This document shows, piece by piece, positions 48,301 through 61,114 of a stretch of DNA of 64,000 bases. The stretch covers positions 18,168,526 to 18,232,525 of the forward strand of contig OY755247.1 of the NCBI GenBank assembly GCA_963576725.1. The letters run 5' to 3'. Both the position numbers and the translations under genes were made by a program. Each line of letters opens with the position of its first letter. Position 1 is the first letter of the stretch. The stretch is from Azorinus chamasolen (taxonomy: Eukaryota; Mollusca; Bivalvia; Cardiida; Solecurtidae). Below the pieces are notes generated by a model. The model searched no databases, had not been told where the DNA came from, and saw nothing but the letters and a program-made list of their open reading frames with translations.

Positions 48301-50939
48301 GATGACATTCCGGTGCATTTGGGGTGAAGTTTTTTTACCTCCGGGGGGGGTTTAACCAAGCCAGAGGGGCAGTTTTCATGAAAGAGGGGTGTCTGAGGGG
48401 TGCACGCTCCGGGACACCCTCGCTGCAACCCAATGTGGGCCCCGTGCACTATGATGACATTCCAGTGCATTTGGGGTGAAGTGAGATGACCCCGGGGGGT
48501 CTACCCAACCAAACGGACAGTCTTCAGGAACGCAGCGTGTCAGGGGTGCACCCCGAGCGCACCTGGACACACTTGGTGCCCCCAATGTGTGCTCCGGTGA
48601 ACTATGATGACATTCCAGTGCATTCGGGATAAACTTTGTTGACCCCAGGGGTCTTCCAAGCCAAAGGGGCAGTCTTCAGGAAAGAAGGGTGTCTAAGGGG
48701 TGCACCCAGCTCGCACTGGGACACCCTCAGTGCACCCCAATGTGCGGCCCCATGCACTATGATGACATTCTGGGGATGAACTTTGTTGATCCGCGGGGGG
48801 TCTACACAGCCAAAGGGGCAGTCTTCAGGAAAGTGGGGTGTCTGAGGGTGCACCCGCATGCATTGGGACACCCTCTGTGCACCCTAATGAGCGCCCCAAG
48901 AACTATGATGACATTCCGGTGCATTCGGGATGAACTTTGTTGACCCCCGGGGGTTCTACCCAACCAAAGGAGCAGTCTTCAGGAAAGCTGGATGTCCGAG
49001 GGGTGCACCCCGCGCGCACCAGGGACACACTAGGTGCACCCCATTGTGTGCCCACTGTGCACTATGATGACATTCGAGGTGAACTTTGTTGATCCCCTGG
49101 AGGTCTACCCAGCCAAAGGGGTAGTTTTCAGGAAAGCGGGGTGTCTGAGGGTTGCACCCCGTGCGCACCAGGACACCCTTGGTGCACCCCAATGTGTGCC
49201 CCCATGCAATATGATGACATTCCGGTGCATTGCGGGTGAACTTTGTTGACCCCCTGGGGGTCCACCAAGCTAAAGGGGCAGTCTTCAGGAAAGCGGAGTG
49301 TCCGAGGTGTGCACCCCGCACGCACTAGGACACCCTCTCTGCAACCAAATGTGCGCCCCCATGCAGTATGATGACATTCCGGTGCATTGCGGGTGGTGAA
49401 CTTTGTTGACCCCCGGGGGTCTACCAAGCTAAAGGGGCAGTCTTCAGGAAAGCGGGGTGTCCGAAGTGTGCACCCCGCATGCACCGGGACACCCTTGCTG
49501 CAACCCAATTTGGGCCCCTGTGCACTATGATGATATTCCTGTACATTCGGGTGAGCTTTCTTAACCCCAGGGGGGTCTTCCCATCCAAAAGGGCAGTCTT
49601 CAGGAAAGCGGGGTGTCTGAGGGGTGCACCCCGCACGCACTGGGACACCCTCGGTGCACCCCAATGTGCGCCCCTTGCACTATGATGACATTCCGATGCA
49701 TTCGGGGTGAGCTTTTTTGACCCCGGGGGGTCTTCCCTGCCAAAGGGACAGTCTTCAGGAACGCAGGGTGTCCGAGGGGTGCACCCCGCGCGCACCGGGA
49801 CACCCTCACTGCAACCCAATGTGGGCTCGGTGCTCTCTGATGACATTCCGGTGCATTCGGGGTGAACTTTGTCGACCCCAGGGGGGTCTAACCAACCAAT
49901 GGAGCAGTCTTCAAGAACGCGAGGTGTCCGAGGGGTGCATCACACTCATACCGGAACACCCTCGGTGCACCCCAATGTGGGCCCGATGCACTATGATGAC
50001 ATTCTGGTGCATTCGGGGTGAAGTTTGTTGACCCCCTTGGGATCTACCCAACCAAAGGAGCAGTCTTCTGGAAAGCGGGGTGTCTGAGGAGTGCACCCCG
50101 CATGCACCGGGACACCCTCGGTGCACCCCAATGTGCGCCCCCGTGCACTATGATGACATTCCAGTGCATTCGGAGTAAACTTTGTTAACCCTGGGGGGTC
50201 TACCCAACCAAAGGGGCAGCCTTCAGGAACGCGGGGTGTACGAGGGGTGCACCTCGCTCGCACTGGGACACCCTCGGTGCACCCCAATGTGCGCCCCCAT
50301 GCACCATGATGACATTCTGGTGCATTCGGGTGAATTTTGTTGACCCCGGGGGGTCTACCCAGCCAAAGGTGCAGTCTTCAGGAACACGGGGTGTCCGAGT
50401 GGTGCACCCCGCGCGCACCGGGACATCCTCGCTGCAACCCCATTTGGGCCCGGTGCACCATGAGGTCATTCCGGTGCATTCGGATTAGCTTTCTTAACCC
50501 CCGGGGGGTCTACCAAGCCAAAGGGGCAGTCTTCAGGAAAGCTGGGTGTCTGAGGGGTGCACCCCGCACGCACTGGGACACCCTCGGTGCACCCAATGTG
50601 CGCCCCCTTGCACTATGATGACATTCCGGTGCATTGGGGTGAAGTGTGTTGACCCCGGGGGGTCTACCCAGCCAAAGGGGCAGTCTTCAGGAACACGGGG
50701 TGTCCGAGGGGTGCACCCAGCGCGCACCGGGACACCCTCGCTGCAACCCAATGTGGGTCCTGGTGCACTATGATGACATTCTGTTGCATTCTGGTTGAAC
50801 TTTGTTGACCCCCGGGGGTCTACCCAGCCAAAGGGGCAGTCTTTAGTAAAGTGGGGTGTCTGAGGGTGCACCCCGCATGCACTGGGACACCCTCAGTGCA
50901 CCCTAATGTGCGCCCCCAAGCAATATGATGACATTCCGG

Positions 50940-52130
50940 TGCATTTAGGGTGAACTTTGTTGACCCCCGGGGGGTCTACACAGCCAAAGGGGCAGTCTTT
51001 AGTGAAAAGGGGTGTCTGAGGTGTGCACCCCGCATGCACTGGGACACCCTCAGTGCACCCTAATGTGCGCCCCCAAGCACTATGATGACATTCCGGTGCA
51101 TTTAGGGTGAACTTTGTTGACCCCCGGGGGTCCTAACCAACCAAAGAAGCATTCTTCAGGAACGCTGGATGTCCGAGGGGTGCACCCCGCGCGCACCAGG
51201 ACACCCTCGGTGCACCCCAATGTGTGCCCATTGTGCACTATGATAACATTCTGGTGCATTCGGGGTAAACTTTGTTGACCCCTGGGGGCCTACCCATCCA
51301 AAGGGGCAGTCAAAAGGAACGCGGGGTGTCCGAGGGGTGCACACCAGGACACCCTTGGTGCACCCCAATGTGCGCCCCCATGCACTATGATGACATTCCG
51401 GTGCATTCGGGATGAACTTTGTTGACCCCCGGGGTCTACCAAGTTAAAGGGACAGTCTTCAGGAAAGCGGGGTGTCCGAGGTGTGCACCCCGCACGCACC
51501 GGGACACCCTCGCTGCAACCCAATTTGGGCCCCAGTGCACTGTGATGACATTCCTGTGCATTCGGGTGAGCTTTCTTAACCCCTGGGGAGTCTATCCAGC
51601 CAAAGGGACAGTCTTCAGGAAAGCGGGGTGTCTGAGAGGTGCAACCCGCACGCACCGGGACACCCTCAGTGCACCCCAATGTGCGCCCCTTGCACTATAA
51701 TGACATTATGGTGCATTCGGGGTGATTTTTGTTGACCCCGGGGGTCTCCCCAGCCAAAGGGACAGTCTTCAGGAACGCAGGGTGTCCGAGGGACGCACCC
51801 CCGCGCAACGGGACACCCTCGCTGCAACAAGATGTGGACCCGGTGCACTCTGATGACATTGCGGTGCATTCGGGGTGAACTTTGTCGACCCCAGGGGGGT
51901 CTAACCAACCAATGGAGCAGTCTTCAAGAACGCGAGGTGTCCGAGGGGTGCACCACGCTCACACCGGAACACCCTCGGTGCACCCCAATGTGGGCCCCGG
52001 TGCACTATGATGACATTCTAGTGCATTCGGGGTGAAGTTTGTTGACCCTCTTGGGATCTACCCAACCAAAGTAGCAGTCTTCTGGAAAGCGGGGTGTCTG
52101 AGGAGTGCACCCCGCATGCACCGGGACACC
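50940..52130. repeat. GC-satellite HOR unit (~1.71 kb period), copy a
   Basis: Markers CTTTAGTGAA (about 50,997), GGGATGAACTTTGTTGACC (51,409) and GATGTGGACCCGGTGCACTC (51,831) recur 1,705-1,714 bp downstream. That is close to 11 monomers. Edges are approximate. Confidence 0.75.
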
Positions 52131-52644
52131 CTCGGTGCACCCCAATGTGCACCCCCGTGCACTATGATGACATTCCATTGCATTCGGGGTAAACTTTGTT
52201 GACCCCAGGGGGGTCTACCCAGCCAAAGGGGCAGCCTTCAGGAACGCGGGGTGTCCGAGGGGTGCACCCTGCGCGCACCGGTACTCCCTCGCTGCAACCG
52301 AATGTGTGCCCCGGTGCACTATGATGACATTCCGGTGCATTCGGGTGTACTTTGTTGACCCCCGGGGAGTCTACCCAACCAAAGGGGCAGTCTTCTGGAA
52401 CGCGGGGTGTAGGAGGGGTGCACCCCGCTCGCACTGGGACACCCTTGGTGCACCCCAATGTCTGCCCCATGCACTATGATGACATTCTGGTTCATTCGGG
52501 TGAATGTTGTTGACCCCGGGGGTCTACCCAGCCAAAGGGGCAGTCTTCAGGAACACAGGGTGTCCGAGGGGTGCACCCCGCGCGCACTAGGACACCCTCA
52601 CTGCAACCAAATGTGGGTCCCTGTGCACTATGATGACATTCCGG

Positions 52645-53845
52645 TGCATTCGGGGTAAACTTTGTTGACCCACAGGGGGTCTACCCAGCCAAAGGGGCAG
52701 TCTTTAGTGAAGAGGGGTGTCTGAGGGTGCACCCCCCATGCACTGGGACACCCTCAGTGCACCCTAATGTGCGCCCCCAAGCACTATGATGACATTCCGG
52801 TGCATTTAGGGTGAACTTTGTTGACCCACGGGGGTCCTAACCAACCAAAGAAGCAGTCTTAAGGAACGCTGGATGACCGAAGGGTGCACCCCGCGCGCAC
52901 CAGGACACCCTCGGTGCACCCCAATGTGTGCCCATTGTGCACTATGATAACATTCTGGTGCATTCGGGGTAAACTTTGTTGACCCCTGGGGGCCTACCCA
53001 TCCAAAGGGGCAGTCAAAAAGAACGCGGGGTGTCCGAGGGGTGCAACCCGTGCACACCAGGACACCCTTGGTGCACCCCAATGTGCGCCCCCATGCACTA
53101 TGATGACATTCCGGTGCATTCGGGATGAACTTTGTTGACCCCCGGGGTCTACTAAGTTGAAGGGACAGTCTTCAGGAAAGCGGGGTGTCCGAGGTGTGCA
53201 CCCCGCACGCACCGGGACACCCTCGCTGCAACCCAATTTGGGCCCCAGTGCACTATGATGACATTCCTGTGCATTCGGGTGAGCTTTCTTAACCCCTGGG
53301 GGGTCTACCCAGCCAAAGAGGGCAGTATTCAGGAAAGCGGGGTGTCTGAGGAGTGCAACCCGCACGCACCGGGACACCCTCAGTGCACCCCAATGTGCTC
53401 CCCTTGCACTATGATGACATTATGGTGCATTCGGGGTGAACTTTGTTGACCCCGGGGGGTCTCCCCAGCCAAAGGGACAGTCTTCAGGAACGCAGGGTGT
53501 CCGAGGGACGCACCCCCGCGCACCGGGACACCCTCGCTGCAACAAGATGTGGACCCGGTGCACTCTGATGACATTCCGGTGCATTCGGGGTGAACTTTGT
53601 CGACCCCAGGGGGGTCTAACCAACCAATGGAACAGTCTTCAAGAACGCGAGGGGTGCACCACGCTCACACCGGAACACCCACGGTGCACCCCAATGTGGG
53701 GCCCGGTGCACTATGATGACATTCTAGTGCATTCGGGGTGAAGTTTGTTGACCCCCTTGGGATCTACCCAACCAAAGGAGCAGTCTTCTGGAAAGCGGGG
53801 TGTCTGAGGAGTACACCCCGCACGCACCGGGACTCCCACGGTGCA
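52645..53845. repeat. GC-satellite HOR unit (~1.71 kb period), copy b
   Basis: Second copy, with markers at about 52,702, 53,122 and 53,545. A few small indels (for example a shortened monomer at about 53,650) separate it from copy a. The right-edge marker CTTGGGATCTACCCAACC also appears at about 50,037, hinting at a third partial copy. Confidence 0.75.
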
Positions 53846-56800
53846 CCCCAATGTGCGCCCGCATGCACTATGATAACATGTTGGTGCATTCGGGGTGAAC
53901 TTTGTTGACCCCATGGGGGTCTACCCAACCAAAGGGGCAGTCTTCAGGAATGCACGGTGTCCGAGGGCTGCATCCTCACTGCAACCAAATGTGGGTCCCT
54001 GTGCACTATGATGACATTCTGGTGCATTCGGGGTAAACTTTGTTGACCCCTGGGGGTCTACCCAACCAAAGGGGCAGTCTACAGGAACGCGGCGTGTCCG
54101 AGGGGTGCACATGTGCGCACCAGGACACCCTTGGTGCACCCCAATGTGCGCCACATGCACTATGATGACATTCCGGTGCATTCCGGGTGAACTTTGTTGA
54201 CCCCCGGGGGGTCTACCAAGCTAAAGGGGCAGTCTTCAGGAAAGCGGGGTGTCCGAGGTGTGCACCTCGCACGCACCGGGACACCCTCGCTGCAACCCAA
54301 TGTGGGCCCTGGTGCACTATGATGACATTCCGTTGCATTCGGGTTGAACTGAGGTTGCACCCCGCATGCACTGTTACACCCTCAGTGCACCCTAATGTGC
54401 GCCCCAAGCGCTATGATGACATTCCGGTGCATTTGGGGTGAACTTTGTTGACCCCCGGGGATTCTACCCAACCAAAGAGCAGTCTTCAGGAACACTGGAT
54501 GTCCGAAGGGTGCACCCTGCGCGCACCAGGACACCCTCGGTGCCCCCAATGTGTGCACACTGTGCACTATGATGACATTCCAGTGCATTGGGGTGAACTT
54601 TGTTGACCCCCGGGGGATCTACCAAGCCAAAGGGGCAGTCTTCAGGAACGCGGGGTGTCAGAGGGGTGCACCCCGCGTGCACTGGGACACCCTCACTGCA
54701 ACCAAATGTGGGTCCCGTTGCACTATGATGACATTCTGGTGCATTCGGGGTAAACTTTGTTGACCCCTGGGGGTCTACCTAACCAAAGGGGCAGTCTACA
54801 GAAACGCGGGGTGTCCGAGGGGTGCACCCCGTGCGCACCAGGACACCCTTGGTGCACCCCAATGTGCACCCCATGCACTATGATCACATTCCGGTGCATT
54901 TCAGTTGAACTTTGTTTCTAAAGGGGCAGTCTTCAGGAAAGCGGGGTGTCCGAGGTGTGCACCCCGCACGCACCGGGACACCCTCGCTGCAACCCAATGT
55001 GGGCCCCTGTGCACTATGATGACACGCCGGTGCATTCGGGGTGTACTTTGTTGACCCCCGCGGGGTCTACCCAACCAAAGGGACAGTCTTCAGGAAAGCG
55101 GGTTGTACAAGGGTGCACACCGCACGCAACAGGACACCCTCTATGATGACATTCCGTTACATTCGGGGTGAACTTTGTTTACCCCCGGGGCTCTACCCAA
55201 CCAAAGGGGCAGTCTTCAGGAAAGCGGGGTGTCTGAGGGGTGCACCAGCTCGCACTGGGACACCCTCAGTGCACCCCTAGGTGCACTAAAATTTGTGCCC
55301 ACTTTACACTATGATGGCATTCCAGTGCCTTCGGGGAAGATTTGTTGACCCCCGGGGGTCTACCCAACCAAAGGGGCAGTCTAAAGAAATGCGGGGTGTC
55401 CGAGGGGTGCATCCCGTGCGCACCAGGACACCCTTGGTGCACCCCAATGTGCGCCCCCATGCACTATGATGACATTCCGGTGCATTCCGGGTGAACTTTT
55501 TTTACCCCCGGGGGGGTCTACCAAGCTAAAGGGGCAGTCTTCAGGAAAGTTGCGAGTCCGAGGTGTGCACCTCGCACGCACCTAGACACCCTCGCTGCAA
55601 CCCAATGTGCCCCCCTGTGCACTATGTTGACATTACGGTGCATTCGGGGTGTCCTTTGTTAACCCCCGGGGGGTCTACCCAACCAAAGGGGCAGTCTTCA
55701 GGAAAGAGGGGTGTACGAGTGGTGCACCCCGCATGCACCGGGACACCCTCGGTGCATCTCAATGTGCGCCCCGGTGCACTATGATGACATTCCGTTACAT
55801 TCGGGTGAACTTTGCTGACCCCCGGGGGTCTACCCAGCCAAAGGGGCAGTCTTCAGGAAAGCGGGGTGTATGAGGGGTGCATCCGCTCCCACTGGGACAC
55901 CCTCAGTGCACCCCAATATGCACCGTCATGCAATATGATGACATTCCGGTGCAATTGGGGCGAACTTTGTTGACCCCCGGGGGTTCTACCCAGCCAAAGG
56001 GGCAGTCTTCAGGAATGCGGTGTGTCCGAGGGGTGCACCCCTCTCTCACTGGGACACCCTCGGTGCAACCCAATGTGCGCCCCCATGCACTTTGATGACA
56101 TTCTGGTGCAATCGGGACATACTTTGTTGACCCCCGGGGGTTCTACCCAACCAAATGAGCAGTCTTCAGGAACGCTGGATATCCGAGGGGTGAACCCCGC
56201 CCGCACAAGGTCACCCTCGATGCACTCCAATTTCTGCCCACTTTGCACTATGATGACATTCCGGTGCATTCGGGGAAACTTTGTTGACCCCCGGGGGTCT
56301 ACCCAGCCAAAGGGGCAGTCTTCAGGAAAGCGGTGTGTCCCAGGGGTCCACCACGCGCGCACCGGAACACGCTCGCTGTAACCCAATGTGGGCCCCGGTG
56401 CACTATGATGACATTCCAGTGCAATCGGGGTAAACTTTGTTGACCCCTGGGGGGGTCTACCCACCCAAAGGGTGTCTGAGGGGTGCACCCCGAAGGCACC
56501 GGGACACCCTCAGTGCACCCCAATGTGCGGCCCAGTGCACTATGATGACATTCCGGTGCACTCGGGGTAAACTGTGTTGAGCCTGAGGGGCTACCCAGCC
56601 AAAGAGGCAGTCCTCAGTCACGTGTGGTGTCCGAGGGGTGCACCCCGCGCGCACGAGGACTCCCTCGCTGCATCCCAATGTGGGCCCCCATGCAATATGA
56701 TGAACTTCCGGTGCATTCGGGGTGTATTTTGTTGACCCCTGGGGGGTCTACCCAACCAAAGGGGCAGTCTTCAGGAACGCGGGGTGTACGAGTTGTGCAC

Positions 56801-57644
56801 CCCGCGCGCATCGGGACACCCTCGCTGCAACCCAATGTGGGTCCCGGTGCACTATGATAACATTCCGGTGCATTTGGGGTAAACTTTGTTGACCCCTGGG
56901 GGTCTATCCAACCAAAGGGGCAGTTTTCAGGAACGCAGGGTGTCCGAAGGGTGCACCCCGCGCGCACCGGGACACCCATAGTGCACCCCAATGTGCGCCC
57001 GCATGTACTATGATAACATGTTGGTGCATTCGGGGTGAACTTTGTTGACCCCATGGGGGTCTACCCAACCAAAGGGGCAGTCTTCAGGAATGCACGGTGT
57101 CCGAGGGCTGCATCCTGCGCGCACCAGGACACACTCTGTGCATCCCAATGTGCGCCCTGGTGCACTATGATGATATTCTGGAGCATTCGGGGTGAACATT
57201 TTTAACCCCCGGTGGGTCTACCCAGCCAAAGGGGCAGTCTTCAGGAAAGCGGGGTGTCTGAGGGGTGCACCCCGCATACACCGGGACACCCTCGGTACAC
57301 TCCAATGTGCGCCCCCGTGCACTATGATGACATTCCGGTGCATTCGGGGTGAACTTTGTTGACCCGGGGGCGTCTACCCAGACAAGGGACAGTCTTCAGG
57401 AATGCGGTGTGTCCGAGGGGTGCACCCCTCTCTCACTGGGACACCCTCGGTGCAACCCAATGTGCGCCCCCATGCACTTTGATGACATTCTGGTGCAATC
57501 GGGGCGAACTTTGTTGACCCCCCGGGTTCTACCAAACCAAATGAGCAGTCTTCAGGAACGCTGGATGTCCGAGGGGTGAACCCCGCCCGCAACAGGTCAC
57601 TCTCGGTGAACTCCAATTTGTGCCCACTTAACACTATGATGGCA

Positions 57645-59703
57645 TTCCAGTGCATTCGGGGAAACTTTGTTGACCTCCGGGGGTCTACCCAACCAAAGGG
57701 GCAGTCTACAGAAACGCGGGGTGTCCGAGGGGTGCATCCCGTGCACACCAGGACACCCTTGGTGCACACCAGGACACCCTTGGTGCACCCAAATGTGCGC
57801 CCCCATGCACTATGATGACATTCCGGTGCATTCCGGGTGAACTTTGTTGACCCCGGGGGCTCTACCAAGCTAAAGGGGCAGTCTTCAGGAGAGCGGGGTG
57901 TCCGAGGTGTGCACCCCGCACGCACCGGGACACCCTCGCTGCAACCCAATGTGGGCCCCTGTGCACTATGATGACATTCCCGTGCATTCGGGATGTCCTT
58001 TGTTAACACCCGGGGGTCTACCCAACCAAAGGGGCAGTCTTCAGGAAAGAGGGGTGTACGAGGGGTGCACACCGCACGCACCGGGAAACCCTCGGTGCAT
58101 CCCAATGTGCGCCCCGGTGCACTGTGATGACATTCCGGTGCATTCAGGGTAAACTTTGTTGACCTCGGGGATCTACCCAGCCAAAGGGGCAGTCTTCAGG
58201 AAAGCGGGGTGTCTGAGGGGTGCACCTGCTCGCACTGGGAAACCCTTGGTGCACCCCAATATGCGCCGTCATGCACTATGATGACATTCCGGTGCATTCG
58301 GGGTAAACTTTGTTGACCCCGGGGGTCTACCCAGCCAAAGGAGAAGTCTTCAGGAACACGGGGTGTCCGAGGGGTGCACCCCCCGCTTACTGGGACACCC
58401 TCAGTGCACCCCAATGTGCGCCCCAAAGCACTATGATGACTTCTCGGTGCAATCGGGTCGAACTTTGTTGACCCCAGCGGGTTCTACCCAACCAAAGGAG
58501 CAGTCTTCAGGAACACTGGATGTCCGAGGGGTGCACCCCGCGCGCACAAGGTCACCCTCGATGCACTCCAATTTGTGCCCACTTTGCACTATGATGACAT
58601 TCCAGTGCATCCGGGGAAACTGTGTTGACCCAGGGGGGTCTACCCAGCCAAAGGGGCAGTCTTCAGGAAAGCGGGGTGTCCGAGGGGTGCACCCCACGTG
58701 CACCGGAACATCCTCGCTATAACCCAATGTGGGCCTCGGTGCATCCCAATGTGCGCCCCCATGCACTATGATGACCTTCTGGTGCATTCAGGGTGAACTT
58801 TGTTGAGCCCGGGGGGCTACACAGCCAAAGGGGGCAGTCTTCAGGAACGCATGGTGTCCGAGGGGTGCACCCCGCGCGCACGGGGACTCCCTCGCTGCAT
58901 CCCAATGTGGGCCCCGGTGCACTATGATGAATTTCCGGTGCATTCGGGGTGTACTTTGTTGACCCCTGGGGGATCTACCCAACCAAAGGGGCAGTCTTCA
59001 GGAACGTTGGGTGTCCGAAGGGTGCACCCCATGTGCACCGGTACACCCTCGGTGCACCCTAATGTGCGCCCGCTTGCACTATGATGACATTCTGGTGCAT
59101 TCGGGGTGAACTTTGTTGACCCCAGGGGGTCTACCCAGCCAAAGGGGCAGTCTTCAAGAACGCGGGGTGTCCGAGGGGTGCATCCTGCATCCTCGCTGCA
59201 ACCCAATGTGGGCCCTGGTGCACTATGATGACATTCCAGTGCTTTCGGGGTGAACTTTGTTGACCCCCGGGGGTCTACCCAACCAAAGGGACATTCTTCA
59301 GGAACGCGGAGTGTCCGAGGGGTGCACCTCGCGTGCACCGGGACACCTTCGGTGCACCCCAATAGGCACCCCAGGTGCACTATGATGACATTCCAAAAAA
59401 TCAAGGGGGATATTTTTATTCAGGAGCCTTCATTTAACTGCATTCCCGAGCATACAGACGAACGCATAGGCTATTTTCTTTATTTGAAAAGTGCCAGATT
59501 AGACCTTTAACATATTAAAAGCTTTAAAATATTCATTAGCTATACATACATTAGGAGGGTACGCAGGTGCCTGCACACTAAAAATCCTCCTGAATGCAAC
59601 CACATTTATTTCATGCTATTAGGTCAAACGTATTCCCTTTGAAACTATTTTGAAAAATATAACAAAACATTGCTAAACGACCCCATAAATGAAGACCATT
59701 ATT
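57645..59703. repeat. 4.3-kb tandem duplication, left copy
   Basis: Matches 61,943-64,000 (end of window) at an offset of 4,297-4,299 bp. It covers about 1.75 kb of GC-satellite plus the first ~310 bp of the AT-rich block. By eye I noted about 13 differences in about 2.06 kb, so identity exceeds 99%. It contains a 21-bp local duplication (GTGCACACCAGGACACCCTTG twice, about 57,742-57,783) kept in both copies. Period unit: 57,645-61,942. Confidence 0.9.
59553..59591. repeat. Nested hairpin in segment Q
   Basis: Outer stem AGGAGG (59,553-59,558) with CCTCCT (59,586-59,591). Inner stem GCAGG (59,563-59,567), TG loop, CCTGC (59,570-59,574). The same structure recurs in the other Q copies near 60,700 and 63,850, the outer stem with one end-base change. 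Function unknown. Confidence 0.7.
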
Positions 59704-59940
59704 GGTTTCCTAAACATTTGACTGCTTAGTGTAAGTTAAAATCAAGGGGTATATCTTTATTCAGGAGCCTTCATTTAACTGCATTCCTGAGCATTCAGAC
59801 GAACGCACAGGCTATTTTCTTTATTTGTAAAGTGCAAGATTAGAACTTTAACATATTAAAAGCTTAACATATTCTTGAACTTTTTTTGGAAAAAGCCGCT
59901 GAACTAACCCAATTCTAAAGTCATCAATAACTTTTTGATA

Positions 59941-60180
59941 TCATGTGATAACCCATTTCTGACTTCAGATCTGCACTCAGCATACCAAAATACATAAAAT
60001 ATGTGAATTTGAACAAAATCGGAGACAAAAAGTTTTTTCCGCAAAAAAAACGCTAAGGGATTAGTTCAGGGTTTTTTTTCTGGAAAAAAACTTTTTGTCT
60101 CCGATTTTGTTTAAATTCACATATTTTATGTATTTTGGTATGCTGAGTGCAGATCTGAAGTCAGAATTGAGTTATGATAT
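59941..60180. repeat. ~100-bp-arm palindrome in block Y
   Basis: The forward unit (about 59,941-60,040, GATCTGCACTCAGCATACC ... CGGAGACAAAAAG) is followed after about 41 bases by its reverse complement (60,082-60,180, CTTTTTGTCTCCG ... GGTATGCTGAGTGCAGATC). Arms are nearly identical. It could extrude as a cruciform or fold in RNA. Confidence 0.85.
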
Positions 60181-60545
60181 CAGATAAAAAAAAGTTATAA
60201 TTGATTAATGGACTAAAAATGTAAATTTTGCGGGTTTTTAAAAAAACAAACTTTTCGTCTCTGAATTTGTTCAAATTCACATATTTTATGTATTTCGGTA
60301 TGCTGAGTGCAGATCTGAAGTAAAAAATGAACTATCACATTAGATAAAACAGTTATTGATTATTAATGGGATTAGTTCAGGGGCTTTTTACAAAAAAAAT
60401 CCCCGGAAAAAAAGTTGTTGTCTCCGATTTTGTTCAAATTCACATACTTTCTGTATTTCGGTATGCTGAGTGCAGATCTGAAGTCAGAATTGACTTAACG
60501 CATCAGATATAGAAGGTATTGATGATCAATGGACGAAAAATGACC
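60082..60545 (-). repeat. Three inverted ~160-bp units of block Y
   Basis: GTCTCCG/GTCTCTG landmarks at 60,097, 60,257 and 60,420 give a 160-163 bp period. Each contains TTCACATA, GTATTTCGGTATGCTGAG and GCAGATCTGAAG. They are the reverse complement of the units at 61,115-61,940. Confidence 0.85.
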
Positions 60546-60904
60546 CTCGAAAAATATCTTTATTCAGGAGCCTCCCTTTAACTGCATTCCTGAGCATACA
60601 GACGGACGCATAGGCTATTTTCTTTATTTGTAAAGTGCCAGATTAGACCTTTTACATATTGAAAGCTTTAAAATATTCATTAGCTATACATACATTAGGA
60701 GGGTACGCAGGTGCCTGCACACTAAAAATCCTCCCAATTGCAACCATGCAACCACATTTATTTCATGCTATTCGGTCAAACGTATTCCCTTTGAAACTAT
60801 TTTGAAAAATATAACAAAACATTGCTAAACGACCCCATAAATGAAGACCATTATTGGTTTTCTAAACATTTGACTGCTTAGTGTAAGTTAAAATCAAGGG
60901 GTAT

Positions 60905-61112
60905 ATCTTTATTCAGGAGCCTTCATTTAACTGCATTCCTGAGCATACAGACGAACGCACAGGCTATTTTCTTTATTTGTAAAGTGCAAGATTAGAACTT
61001 TAACATATTAAAAGCTTTAACATATTCTTGAACTTTACAAATAAAGAAAATAGCCTGTGCGTCCGACCCTATACTCAGGAATGCAGTTAGAGGGAGGCTT
61101 CTGAATAAAGAT
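60905..61112. repeat. Inverted P pair (palindrome)
   Basis: Forward P (about 60,905-60,985, TTATTCAGGAGCC ... CTTTATTTGTAAAG) is followed after about 48 bases by an inverted P (61,034-61,112, TTTACAAATAAAG ... CTGAATAAAG). Arms of about 78 bp differ at roughly a dozen positions. This could be a terminal inverted repeat end or a head-to-head junction. Confidence 0.8.
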
Positions 61113-61114
61113 AT

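Larger units (their letters stand above)
45604..59394. repeat. GC-rich satellite array, block 3
   Basis: Longest GC-satellite stretch, close to 90 monomers of ~156 bp; clear monomer sequence resumes at about 45,611 (CTTTTGTTGACCCC). It contains HOR-like duplications: about 50,940-52,130 with 52,645-53,845 (offset 1,705-1,714), 53,862-53,975 with 57,001-57,116 (offset 3,140) and about 56,011 with 57,398 (offset ~1,387). No gene, RNA or transposon is visible. It ends at GACATTCC, where the AT-rich block begins. Confidence 0.95.

Noticed and set aside
49128..49846. Overlapping 178- and 141-codon minus-strand frames
   Set aside because: Two overlapping frames of the same satellite monomers read out of register with each other; a signature of repeat DNA, not of a gene.
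57374..58105. 243-codon open frame on the minus strand, the longest in the window, with a repeated PEDCPFGWVDP-like protein motif
   Set aside because: It is only stop-free GC-satellite: the monomer is about 156 bp, so a frame repeats every 52 codons. Similar frames occur on both strands and in several frames across all GC-satellite blocks, shifting with each indel. No domain, codon bias or consistent start is seen.
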